Origin: UBA9647 sp049522195
GTDB taxonomy: Bacteria > Bacteroidota > Ignavibacteria > UBA10030
Assembly: GCA_049522195.1 (NCBI GenBank)
Contig: JBEKOB010000139.1
Location: 1-6,535 of the forward strand
Direction of reading: 5' to 3'
DNA length: 6,535 bases
Notes under the pieces: model-generated
Told to the model about the DNA's origin: nothing
Database searches by the model: none
Seen by the model: the letters and a program-made list of their open reading frames with translations, nothing else
Position numbers and translations under genes: made by a program
Shown here: piece after piece, positions 1 to 6,011 of the stretch
How the letters are laid out: each line of letters starts with the position of its first letter
Numbering within the stretch: position 1 is the stretch's first letter

Positions 1-646
1 CGGGGTTCGCTACAAGAGCTGGAGGAGAATTGGACTCCTCTGTTGCAATGTACTCGCGGTAGATCTTGAAGAGTCCGTTCGGTCCCTTGCGCAGCGCTGG
101 TTTCAGTTGTACCTGCCGCAGGGCAGTCGAAATGGCGGTTTCATACTCGTGTTCGTAAAGATAGACAAGCGCGTTCTGGTACAGTGCGTCGCTGTAGAGA
201 GAGTCGCGGGAGAGGATCCACCGAAAATGGTCGTGCGCTTTCTCAAAGCCTGTGTCCTTGAAGAGAGAGAGCATCTTCTCAAGGTAGAACCGCTCTCTCC
301 CTTGCTCCCTGTAGCAGCAGCCAAGGTTGTAGTGGGCATCGAAGTTCTCACGGTCATACTTTAGAATTCTCTCAAACCACACGATTGCACTCTGCCATGA
401 TTTTTCTTCTGCGGAAATCCTTCCAAGTCCTGACAGCGCTTCGATGGAAGCCTCGTCAAACTCGAGTGCACGCCGATACTCACGCCTGGCGGCATCAGGT
501 TGCCGGGAGACTCTGAGGGAATCTGCCCGCCGTGTGAGTGATCGAGCGATGTCCTTGTCCTGCAATGGCCTGAGACAGGACGCCGCGCCCACGGCAACTG
601 CAGCAAGAATAAAGATATTGAAGAACTTGTGGAATCGGTTGCTCAC
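1..646 (-). CDS. TPR-repeat lipoprotein, N-terminal part (cut by left edge)
   Basis: An open frame of 215 codons runs from a GTG at 646 to the left edge without a stop, so the C-terminus is missing. The GTG is chosen because AGGGAG lies 4 bases upstream and no in-frame ATG lies nearby upstream. The N-terminus has basic residues, a hydrophobic stretch (about residues 8-22) and a lipobox-like AASC with Cys24, so it is probably an exported lipoprotein; the lipobox is not ideal because position -3 is Ala. Residues 45-185 are helical, with TPR-like units: ARREYRRALEFD, then WQSAIVWFERILKYD followed by AHYNLGCCYREQG, then a degenerate unit with DALYQNALVYLYEHEYETAI. TPR proteins act as protein-binding scaffolds. 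In FCB bacteria such N-terminal TPR regions can precede another domain, for example GWxTD, but that part would lie outside the window. The specific role is unknown. Confidence 0.8.
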   Translation of the reverse strand, partial: MSNRFHKFFNIFILAAVAVGAASCLRPLQDKDIARSLTRRADSLRVSRQPDAARREYRRALEFDEASIEALSGLGRISAEEKSWQSAIVWFERILKYDRENFDAHYNLGCCYREQGRERFYLEKMLSLFKDTGFEKAHDHFRWILSRDSLYSDALYQNALVYLYEHEYETAISTALRQVQLKPALRKGPNGLFKIYREYIATEESNSPPALVANP

Positions 647-650
647 GGAT

Positions 651-656
651 CTCCCT
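651..656 (-). promoter_or_regulatory. Shine-Dalgarno site of the TPR lipoprotein gene
   Basis: AGGGAG on the minus strand lies 4 bases before the GTG at 646. It fixes this non-ATG start, which directly precedes a signal sequence. The site overlaps a TAG (655-657) that ends a 68-codon frame running in from 861. Confidence 0.6.
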
Positions 657-1021
657 ACTTCAAGAGAACCAACATCTTTGAGTTGACAAACAGCCCTGCT
701 GGCGCTTGTGAGAAGGGACTGTCCATTGTCCAAGTTTCACGGACAAAACCCTCGACGAAGTGTACAGAGGTTTGCAGAGACATGAGTGAAAGTGCGGCGA
801 GGATGAGAAGAAATCTATAGCTGTCGATCTGCGTGTCATCTCCAACGCCCCGTTCAGACACTCGGTCAGCGACACCGTCGTCGCAGTTCTCTCTCGGAGG
901 CTTCCGGCAATGGATCAGCTACCGGGAGGAAAGCATTAAGACAAACACCAGGATGTACTTCACCTCGAAGATACAAACAAAACTCGGATGCTACCAGCTG
1001 GGGTTGATTTCCCGGCCGAGT

Positions 1022-1036
1022 GTTTACATTGTAAAC
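1022..1036. promoter_or_regulatory. Perfect inverted repeat, possible operator
   Basis: The sequence GTTTAC-ATT-GTAAAC is a perfect inverted repeat with 6-bp arms and a 3-base centre. This size and symmetry suit a dimeric transcription regulator. It resembles TACA/TGTA sites of the BlaI/CopY type, but their usual spacer is 2 bases, whereas here TACA and TGTA are 1 base apart, so I do not assign a regulator. No gene starts within 300 bases on the plus strand, and the minus-strand TPR gene starts about 375 bases away. Confidence 0.35.
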
Positions 1037-1106
1037 CGCAAAGAGCGCTTCGATAGGTCGCTTTTGTTCTCATATCCTCATTCACCGGGTTCTTGGCGGC
1101 CTTGCC

Positions 1107-1139
1107 TGTCCCGATTTGTCCCGATGTTGTATATCGGGA
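1107..1139. promoter_or_regulatory. TGTCCCGAT direct repeat plus inverted copy
   Basis: TGTCCCGAT occurs at 1107-1115 and again at 1117-1125, a 10-base period or about one helical turn. The second copy also forms an inverted repeat with ATCGGGA at 1133-1139 (7-bp arms, 7-base centre). Two same-face half sites plus one opposed half site is a common operator layout. Alternatively the inverted pair could fold as an RNA hairpin, but no T-tract follows, so it is not an intrinsic terminator. Regulator and target are unknown. Confidence 0.35.
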
Positions 1140-1180
1140 ACGATTTTGATTCGGGGGCGGTTCATCTTCGTCTTTGAAGC

Positions 1181-1190
1181 TGAAATTTCA
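1181..1190. repeat. 10-base palindrome TGAAATTTCA
   Basis: This is a perfect 10-base palindrome about 40 bases to the right of the TCCCGAT cluster. On its own it could be chance. It is listed because it is the third symmetric element within 170 gene-free bases. Confidence 0.2.
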
Positions 1191-1504
1191 ACTGCCTGAC
1201 CGACGGCAATGTAGAGAACACGGCTCAAAAAGGAAAGAGGCAAATCGGGGATAGATATTTTTCTCGTGCATCCGCATAACAAAAAAATGCTCTGTGGCAG
1301 CATACAACATTGCTGTACGTTATTCCGTCAATGATTGTGAACCAGCGCCGAGAGCTTGAAGTCATACGCGGGAATTGCTGAGCATCATGACGAATTCACC
1401 GTGGATCGAGAGCCGAGAGTACGCGGTATGAGAATTGCAACAATTTCTGGGGGGAATTCCACTCTTTTCACAGTAATGGGCGTTGTCTATCGAGAGATAA
1501 TGCA

Positions 1505-1744
1505 ATGAATGGCCTTGTGGATCCCAAGACAATCTGGCTCCTTCTCACAAACCTGATGTTGGGTCTGGCCGTGGTTGTGTGCGGCGCAATGATCGCATGG
1601 TGTCTGATGAGAGATGTGCAGCGAAGAAGAAGAGAGAAGAAGGACGAGTTGTTAGCGCCTCTTGACTATCTCAATGGTCTCGAGAACCTCGGTGTGACGT
1701 TGCCCGATGGAGGAGAGACTGTCGACGAGATGGCAGAACAGTGA
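1505..1744 (+). CDS. Small single-pass membrane protein, function unknown
   Basis: This 79-residue protein has one hydrophobic segment, about residues 10-34 (from IWLLLTN to MIAWCL), followed at once by a strongly basic stretch, RDVQRRRREKK. By the positive-inside rule the N-terminus is outside and the tail of about 40 residues is in the cytoplasm. The tail is acidic and ends in DGGETVDEMAEQ. There is no signal-peptidase site, so the segment is probably an anchor. A GAGAG at 1492-1496 lies 8 bases before the ATG, a usable ribosome site. It stands alone: about 860 gene-free bases precede it and a convergent phosphatase gene follows after 138 bases, so no partner can be inferred. I do not recognise the family. 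The clean TM-plus-basic-flank layout favours a real gene. Confidence 0.65.
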   Translation: MNGLVDPKTIWLLLTNLMLGLAVVVCGAMIAWCLMRDVQRRRREKKDELLAPLDYLNGLENLGVTLPDGGETVDEMAEQ

Positions 1745-1882
1745 GAACGAATACGACAAGCGTTTCATGATCTGTAATTGCGCAGTCCATCCGATAATCA
1801 CACCCACCCAAGAAGAGTTTTCCTTTCTCACCGATTGCTGCAGAGTTGATCACCCTAGATTAGCGCATCTCCCAGGCTATTG

Positions 1883-3490
1883 TTACCGCGCGATCTCTTT
1901 TCGCGGGATGCCGTCGACCGTCTTGGGGAATGGAATGCCGACGATTCTGGCAATCGTCGGTGCAATGTCAACCGTGTGAGCTGGCGCTGCAATCGTGACT
2001 GGCTTGATCCCCTTACCCATGAAGAGCATCGGGACATGGGTGTCGTACGAATAGGGAGTGCCATGGGAGGTGCCGGTGGCCGACGTGGTAAACAGGCAGT
2101 ACTCGCATGGAAGAAGAATCGCATCATTGCCCTTCGGTGGAAAGTAGCCTCGCTGGTAATAACCTACAAGAGGTCTGTTTGCATTTGCTGGATTGAGAAT
2201 ATCGCGGCGGAAGTAAACCCTGGCGATTCCATCGATCTGCATCAATCCCTGACGGACACGGCGCTCGAGCCTGATCGAGTCAATCCCCGCCTTCGCTGCG
2301 GCAGCATAGTTCAGAAAGGCATTCGATCGTATGACATGTTCCTTCGTGCCAATCTCTTGTTGGAGCCTTTGATCGAGGGCGTCAATTCTCGGATCGATTT
2401 CTTTCTGAACAAGAACCCGGCGGCCCTTCTTGTGCTTGACAGAAGAGAGATATTCAGGAAGCGGCATCGCTGCGTGATCCGCGCTGAGTACAAAAAGGAT
2501 GTTCCCCTCCCCAACAACTCTCTCCATATCCGCGAAGAAATCATCAAGTGCACGGTCAAGTCGGATCATCTGATCGATCATCTCGTGGCTATTCCCACCA
2601 TATGCATGCCCGATGTAGTCTGTGGACGACAGGCTGATGATGAGCAGATCGCTGACGCCGCGCTGGCCGAGCTTTTCCGCTCGAACTGCTGCACGGGCAA
2701 AATCGAGCACCATCGCATCGCCGAACGGGCCCGACGGAAGTCGCAACTTCTTCTTCTCGGGTGAATAGGCGTGTGGGAAGGAGGTTGAACCATCCGTTTC
2801 TTGCTCTCCTTTGAATTCATCGGGGCCGTACTTGGTGTATACAGAGTCAGCGAACAGCTTTGTCCATGCATCGGGCAGATTGTGCTGAACCCAATCCTCA
2901 GCATTGAAGGATTTCGCCCAATCCGGCAAATGATGCATATAGTAGCTGGAACTCACCATATCTCCCGATTTCCTGTCATACCAAAACGCATAGTCGGGAT
3001 GCTGGCCGCTCATAAGAATGGCTGCCCTATCCTTCACCGATGCCGCGATGACTTTGGAGCCGGGCAAGGCCTGCTTCCACCAGTCCCCAAGTCCGCTCAC
3101 AATGAGATTGCGCGGGGAAACTCCGCCCCCCTCGCCGTCGACCGGACCTGCGCTGGAATCCTGTACGCAATAGTCTTTCGCTCCGGAGAGAGGATCGAGC
3201 CATTCGTTGGAAATGATGCCGCTATGAGCCGGATACGCTCCTGTTCCGAGTGACGCGTGGCCCGGGCCTGTTTCACTGGGGGCATAGTTCAGGTCGGCGT
3301 TCCTGAAGACAGCACCCTGCGTCAAGAAGCGTTTGAATCCTCCAGTGAATTCGGCCTTGTACCAATCAAGATACTCCGCTTTCATTTGGTCTATGGAAAT
3401 GTAAATGACGAGTTTCGGGCGCTCGGCCGGATAAGCCGAGATGACAGCGGTAGCAATGAGAACAAGGAAGAACGAAGCAGCACGTTTCAC
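1883..3490 (-). CDS. pafA: Secreted PafA-like alkaline phosphatase
   Basis: This is a member of the alkaline phosphatase superfamily, type I phosphodiesterase/PafA branch. It should hydrolyse phosphate monoesters outside the cytoplasm with two Zn ions. From a GTG start at 3490 it has 535 residues, close to PafA (about 546). Ligands are visible in order: Asp34 (ISIDQM), nucleophile Thr74 (SETGPGHAS), Asp291 and His295 (STDYIGHAYG), Asp338 and His339 (LSADHAA) and His476 (TSHGTPYSYD). Asn95 (SNEW) and the Lys153-x-Arg155 pair (SVKDRAA) match the phosphate-contacting Asn and K-x-R that mark monoesterases of this branch. The frame is open up to an ATG at 3598, but the GTG is preferred. AGGGAA lies 9 bases before it, it places Lys-Arg and a hydrophobic signal directly at the N-terminus (cleavage likely after YPA), and it leaves room for promoters. 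An ATG at 3541 is the other option. The gene is divergent from the 5'-nucleotidase gene, which suggests a shared phosphate-scavenging role. Confidence 0.92.
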   Translation of the reverse strand: MKRAASFFLVLIATAVISAYPAERPKLVIYISIDQMKAEYLDWYKAEFTGGFKRFLTQGAVFRNADLNYAPSETGPGHASLGTGAYPAHSGIISNEWLDPLSGAKDYCVQDSSAGPVDGEGGGVSPRNLIVSGLGDWWKQALPGSKVIAASVKDRAAILMSGQHPDYAFWYDRKSGDMVSSSYYMHHLPDWAKSFNAEDWVQHNLPDAWTKLFADSVYTKYGPDEFKGEQETDGSTSFPHAYSPEKKKLRLPSGPFGDAMVLDFARAAVRAEKLGQRGVSDLLIISLSSTDYIGHAYGGNSHEMIDQMIRLDRALDDFFADMERVVGEGNILFVLSADHAAMPLPEYLSSVKHKKGRRVLVQKEIDPRIDALDQRLQQEIGTKEHVIRSNAFLNYAAAAKAGIDSIRLERRVRQGLMQIDGIARVYFRRDILNPANANRPLVGYYQRGYFPPKGNDAILLPCEYCLFTTSATGTSHGTPYSYDTHVPMLFMGKGIKPVTIAAPAHTVDIAPTIARIVGIPFPKTVDGIPRKEIAR

Positions 3491-3499
3491 GAGATGCGG

Positions 3500-3505
3500 T
3501 TCCCT
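3500..3505 (-). promoter_or_regulatory. Shine-Dalgarno site supporting the GTG start of the phosphatase
   Basis: AGGGAA on the minus strand lies 9 bases before the GTG at 3490. The upstream ATG candidates at 3541 and 3598 lack a comparable site, and both would put extra polar residues in front of the signal peptide. Confidence 0.5.
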
Positions 3506-3603
3506 GGCGATGAATGGTTGTCGGCTTCTTATCTTCTGCATGTGTTCCAAAATAACAATTTTCTCGCTATCTTGCACTCCCAAATCAACTCTTCCCACAC
3601 TAT

Positions 3604-3616
3604 TGTCGGCCCGACA
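3604..3616. promoter_or_regulatory. 13-base palindrome just upstream of the 5'-nucleotidase start
   Basis: TGTCGG-C-CCGACA is a perfect inverted repeat with 6-bp arms, ending 5 bases before the ATG at 3622. It occupies the place where a Shine-Dalgarno sequence would normally be. It overlaps the only -10-like hexamer I see for this gene, so a repressor bound there could block initiation. The single-base centre makes an RNA hairpin less likely than a protein-binding site. Confidence 0.4.
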
Positions 3617-3621
3617 CTGTC

Positions 3622-5133
3622 ATGACCTCTACTCGCTCACATTCTCTGAGGATACTCTCGTTTATCCTCACAAGCTTCGTTCTTCTTGCGTTGCCGGTTC
3701 TCGCGCAACCGAAGCAGATCACAATCCTTCACACGAACGACATACATGCAAGCTTTCTTCCGCACGAAGCATACTGGATGCGAACGACTCCGAAACCTCT
3801 CGTTGGAGGATTCAACGAGTTGGCATTCGCGATCGACAGCGTGAAGAAAACCAAAACTGCCACGCTTCTGCTCGACGCAGGTGACCTCATGACAGGGAAC
3901 CCGATTACCGACCGTGTCTATAAAGGGGCAGAAGGGGGAGGCCTTGTCGAGATGCTCAACCTGATGGGATACGAGGGAATGGAACCGGGAAATCACGATT
4001 TCGACATCTCGTATGCGAACTTTCTGAAGCTTGCATCGATCGCAAAGTTCCCGGTGTTCACAGCAAACCTTGTCGACGAAAAATCCGGACTCCCCATCAC
4101 CAAGAAAGAATACATCATCGTTGAAAAGAACGGATTGAAGATAGGGATCTTCGGACTGATGTCGAAGGAGTATTACAATCTCGTCAGCGTGAGCAGCACG
4201 AAAGGCGTGAAATTGCTCCCGTATATTTCCCAGGCAAAGAAGATGATCGATCTTCTCCGTCCGCAGACCGACCTGGTCATAGCCCTCACGCACACGGGTG
4301 TCGATGACGATTCGATCCTCGCTGTCAGCGTCAAGGGACTGGATGTAATCATCGGCGGCCACTCGCATACCCGGCTCAGAAAACCAAAGTATATCAACGG
4401 TGTCATCATTGCCCAGACTGGATCCAACTGTGAGAACCTCGGTGTGCTGGACCTGACCGTCGAGAACAAGTCGGTGAAATCATGGGACGGCAGTCTCGAT
4501 CAATTGTGGTATCATCCGGACAGGAAGACCGCTGTGACCGCGCTTGTTGATTCGTTCAACACGGAAATCAAAAAGGAATACAGTCAGGTAATCGGCACGT
4601 GGGTCGGCGAAGCCGCGGGTGGCGAATCCGAGGCGGCACTCGGGGCTTTTCTGGCCGCCGCACAACGCGATGGGGCGCATGCAGATCTCGGGTTCATGAA
4701 CAATGGCGGTATCCGAAAACGGCTTGCTCCCGGGCCGATCACGAAGCAGGATCTGTTTGAGGTTCTCCCGTTCAGGAATTTATTGATGAAGTTCAATCTT
4801 ACGGGGAAGCAGGTTCGCGACATCGCCCTGCATTATCTCAAAGGGCGTTCGGGAATCATCATCGCAGGTCTTTCGTGCGAGTGGAAGAGGGATGACTCGG
4901 GGAACATCGCGATTCTAAGACTTCTCATCAACGGAAAGCCGGTGGAGGAGAATACGACGTACGCCGGAGCGGCAAGCGATTATATGATGGGCGAAGCGAA
5001 GCGATATCTCGGGATCGATCCCCCGGAATTGACATATGTGAATGAAACGGTATTCAACGCTGTGGAGAAACGAGTCCGTGAATTAAAGAACATTGAAGCG
5101 AAAGCGGACAGACCCTTCAAAGAAATCAAGTAA
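3622..5133 (+). CDS. Secreted 5'-nucleotidase / UshA-like metallophosphatase
   Basis: This 503-residue exported enzyme of the 5'-nucleotidase family has a two-metal phosphoesterase domain followed by a C-terminal substrate domain. It probably removes phosphate from nucleotides or related esters. A signal peptide ends near residue 28 (LPVLA/QPKQ). The metal motifs are Asp40-x-His42 (HTNDIHA), Asp88 (DAGD), Asn124-His125 with Asp128 (GNHDFD), His224 (ALTHTG) and His247-x-His249 (GGHSHT). His249 stands where E. coli UshA has Gln, a common variant. In the C-terminal domain, NNGGIR (360-365) and LPFRN (382-386) match the substrate-binding Arg and the base-stacking Phe. The final GGDGY/F-type motif is degenerate: SDYMMGEAKRY (452-462). 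No Shine-Dalgarno site precedes the ATG, and the next in-frame ATG (residue 53) would remove the signal and the first metal motif, so this start is kept. The P-loop gene follows after 18 bases, so the two probably form an operon. Substrate range is inferred. Confidence 0.9.
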   Translation: MTSTRSHSLRILSFILTSFVLLALPVLAQPKQITILHTNDIHASFLPHEAYWMRTTPKPLVGGFNELAFAIDSVKKTKTATLLLDAGDLMTGNPITDRVYKGAEGGGLVEMLNLMGYEGMEPGNHDFDISYANFLKLASIAKFPVFTANLVDEKSGLPITKKEYIIVEKNGLKIGIFGLMSKEYYNLVSVSSTKGVKLLPYISQAKKMIDLLRPQTDLVIALTHTGVDDDSILAVSVKGLDVIIGGHSHTRLRKPKYINGVIIAQTGSNCENLGVLDLTVENKSVKSWDGSLDQLWYHPDRKTAVTALVDSFNTEIKKEYSQVIGTWVGEAAGGESEAALGAFLAAAQRDGAHADLGFMNNGGIRKRLAPGPITKQDLFEVLPFRNLLMKFNLTGKQVRDIALHYLKGRSGIIIAGLSCEWKRDDSGNIAILRLLINGKPVEENTTYAGAASDYMMGEAKRYLGIDPPELTYVNETVFNAVEKRVRELKNIEAKADRPFKEIK

Positions 5134-5151
5134 TTCAACGACGGAGAAATC

Positions 5152-5859
5152 ATGAACAATTTCCCGATTCTCATCATCACCGGACGTCCGGCGGCCGGCA
5201 AATCTGAAGTCATCGACTTCTTGAAGAAAGCAGACCCAAAAGAGCGGTTGGAGAGATTCTACATCGCGGAGTTCGAGGAGCTGGATGATTTTGTGTATGT
5301 GTGGGAGACGTTTGAAATCGACGATATGTTGACAAAGCATGGCAAGCCACGGATCTGGACAGATGAAAAATACTGGTTCAAAGACCAGTTCATCTGGAAT
5401 CTATACATTGAGCGGATCAATCTGGAGTACAGAAAGAAGCTGGCCCGCGATCCGAACTACCACGACAAGAAAACGACGGTCATCGAATTTGCCCGCGGCG
5501 GCGACAATGGGATCTACGAGGCATTGAGCTATTTGCACGAGGATATCCTACGACGTGTGCGCCTGATGTATATCAGGGTTTCGTACGAAGAATCTGTCCG
5601 CAAGAACCACCGCCGCGCGCGCAAAGGACAGGAGGATTCGATCCTGTACCATTCGCTTCCCGACGAGAAAATGGATTTCTACTATAAGACCAATGATTGG
5701 GAGAAACTGGAAGCGAAAGACCCGAACTTCATCGAGGTGAAAGGGTTTAAGATTCCGTACGGAGTGTTCGAGAACATGCCGGAGAAAACGCTCGATCCGA
5801 AGTTGATTGGGGTTGAATTGGAGAGGGTCGCGAAGAAGCTGTGGGAGGTGAAGAAGTAG
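5152..5859 (+). CDS. P-loop NTPase, kinase-like, unknown substrate
   Basis: This is a 235-residue protein, probably cytoplasmic, with no signal or membrane segment. The Walker A motif GRPAAGKS is at residues 11-18, after a beta strand (FPILIIT), as in small-molecule kinases. A second strand, TTVIEFARGG (108-117), carries Glu112 and could be the Walker B or substrate-side strand. The strand LMYIRVSYEESVRKN (138-152) followed by RRARKGQ (154-160) resembles the last core strand and an Arg-rich lid that closes on ATP. The middle (residues 40-105) is rich in Trp, Tyr and acidic residues and may hold the substrate. GGAG at 5143-5146 lies 5 bases before the ATG. It starts 18 bases after the 5'-nucleotidase gene and ends before a terminator, so it is probably translated from the same message. 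A nucleoside or nucleotide substrate would suit this context but is only a guess. I do not recognise a named family. Confidence 0.8.
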   Translation: MNNFPILIITGRPAAGKSEVIDFLKKADPKERLERFYIAEFEELDDFVYVWETFEIDDMLTKHGKPRIWTDEKYWFKDQFIWNLYIERINLEYRKKLARDPNYHDKKTTVIEFARGGDNGIYEALSYLHEDILRRVRLMYIRVSYEESVRKNHRRARKGQEDSILYHSLPDEKMDFYYKTNDWEKLEAKDPNFIEVKGFKIPYGVFENMPEKTLDPKLIGVELERVAKKLWEVKK

Positions 5860-5891
5860 CTATCAGCTTTCAGCGACCAGCATTCAGTTGG
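5857..5891. repeat. Degenerate heptamer tandem repeat after the P-loop gene
   Basis: Starting at the stop codon, the sequence reads in 7-base steps: TAGCTAT, CAGCTTT, CAGCGAC, CAGCATT, CAGTTGG. The shared core is CAGC at a strict 7-base period (5864, 5871, 5878, with CAGT at 5885). A matching cluster lies at 5963-5990 beyond the terminator. Short tandem heptamers of this kind are known as intergenic repeats in some bacteria, notably cyanobacterial STRR sequences; I infer only a similar type here. Confidence 0.5.
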
Positions 5892-5915
5892 TAGTTGCCT
5901 GGAGAATAAACATTG

Positions 5916-5949
5916 AGGCGGGAGGTGATCGATCCCGCCTTTTCTTTTT
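5916..5949 (+). terminator. Rho-independent terminator of the nucleotidase/P-loop operon
   Basis: AGGCGGGA (5916-5923) and TCCCGCCT (5933-5940) form a perfect 8-bp GC-rich stem with a 9-base loop, followed by the T-rich tail TTTTCTTTTT (5940-5949). It lies 57 bases after the P-loop gene's stop codon. It should end that transcript and isolate the symporter gene, which then needs its own promoter between about 5950 and 6000. Confidence 0.88.
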
Positions 5950-5962
5950 CGCTTGCGGCAGA

Positions 5963-5990
5963 CAGCCGAACGCTAACAGCCGTCAGCCGG
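5963..5990. repeat. Second heptamer repeat cluster, before the symporter
   Basis: In 7-base steps the sequence reads CAGCCGA, ACGCTAA, CAGCCGT, CAGCCGG. Three of four units share CAGCCG and the spacing is exactly 14 and then 7 bases. It shares the CAGC core and period of the cluster at 5857-5891, and the two enclose the terminator. It also occupies most of the space where the symporter promoter should be. Confidence 0.45.
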
Positions 5991-6011
5991 CATTTTGTGA
6001 AGGTTTGGCCT

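Larger units (their letters stand above)
647..1504. other. Long stretch without a convincing gene
   Basis: About 860 bases separate the minus-strand TPR gene from the plus-strand small membrane protein gene. Open frames here (up to 114 codons, 833-1177 plus) have no recognisable domain, no good Shine-Dalgarno site and no protein-like composition. The stretch must contain the promoters of both flanking genes, but I could not place a -35/-10 pair with confidence. What stands out is a cluster of inverted and direct repeats between 1022 and 1190, listed separately. A 5-bp hairpin at 1287-1303 (ATGCT/AGCAT), followed on the minus strand by seven T's, is too weak to call a terminator. Confidence 0.6.
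3491..3621. promoter_or_regulatory. Divergent promoter region between two phosphatase genes
   Basis: These 131 bases separate two divergent genes for exported phosphatases and must hold at least one promoter for each. An AT-rich core at about 3546-3565 is the likeliest place for the minus-strand promoter. On the plus strand TATTGT at 3601-3606 fits a TANNNT -10 hexamer and would give a leader of only about 10 bases before the ATG at 3622. These assignments come from reading alone and are weak. Confidence 0.4.

Noticed and set aside
833..1177. 114-codon plus-strand open frame in the gene-free stretch
   Set aside because: Composition is not protein-like, there is no good ribosome site, and it runs straight through the palindrome cluster.
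1281..1303. Minus-strand hairpin ATGCT/AGCAT followed by seven T's, possible terminator
   Set aside because: The stem is only 5 bp and AT-rich, and no minus-strand gene ends upstream of it.
1745..1882. Expected bidirectional terminator between the convergent genes
   Set aside because: I searched this 138-base gap on both strands and found no GC-rich stem with a T-tract. Termination here may be Rho-dependent.
1886..1905. CCGCG/CGCGG inverted repeat
   Set aside because: It lies within the last codons of the phosphatase, has 5-bp arms and no T-tract, and is explained by coding sequence.
1880..2764. 294-codon plus-strand open frame
   Set aside because: It lies antisense inside the PafA-like gene, whose catalytic residues are all intact. 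The translation has no domain character and no ribosome site.
3617..3623. CTGTCAT, identical to a half site of the E. coli Pho box
   Set aside because: No second copy lies at the required 11-base period on either side, and it overlaps the ATG. A single heptamer match is expected by chance.
3637..4368. 243-codon minus-strand open frame
   Set aside because: It is antisense to the N-terminal half of the 5'-nucleotidase, which has clear motifs. The translation looks like a shadow of the coding strand.
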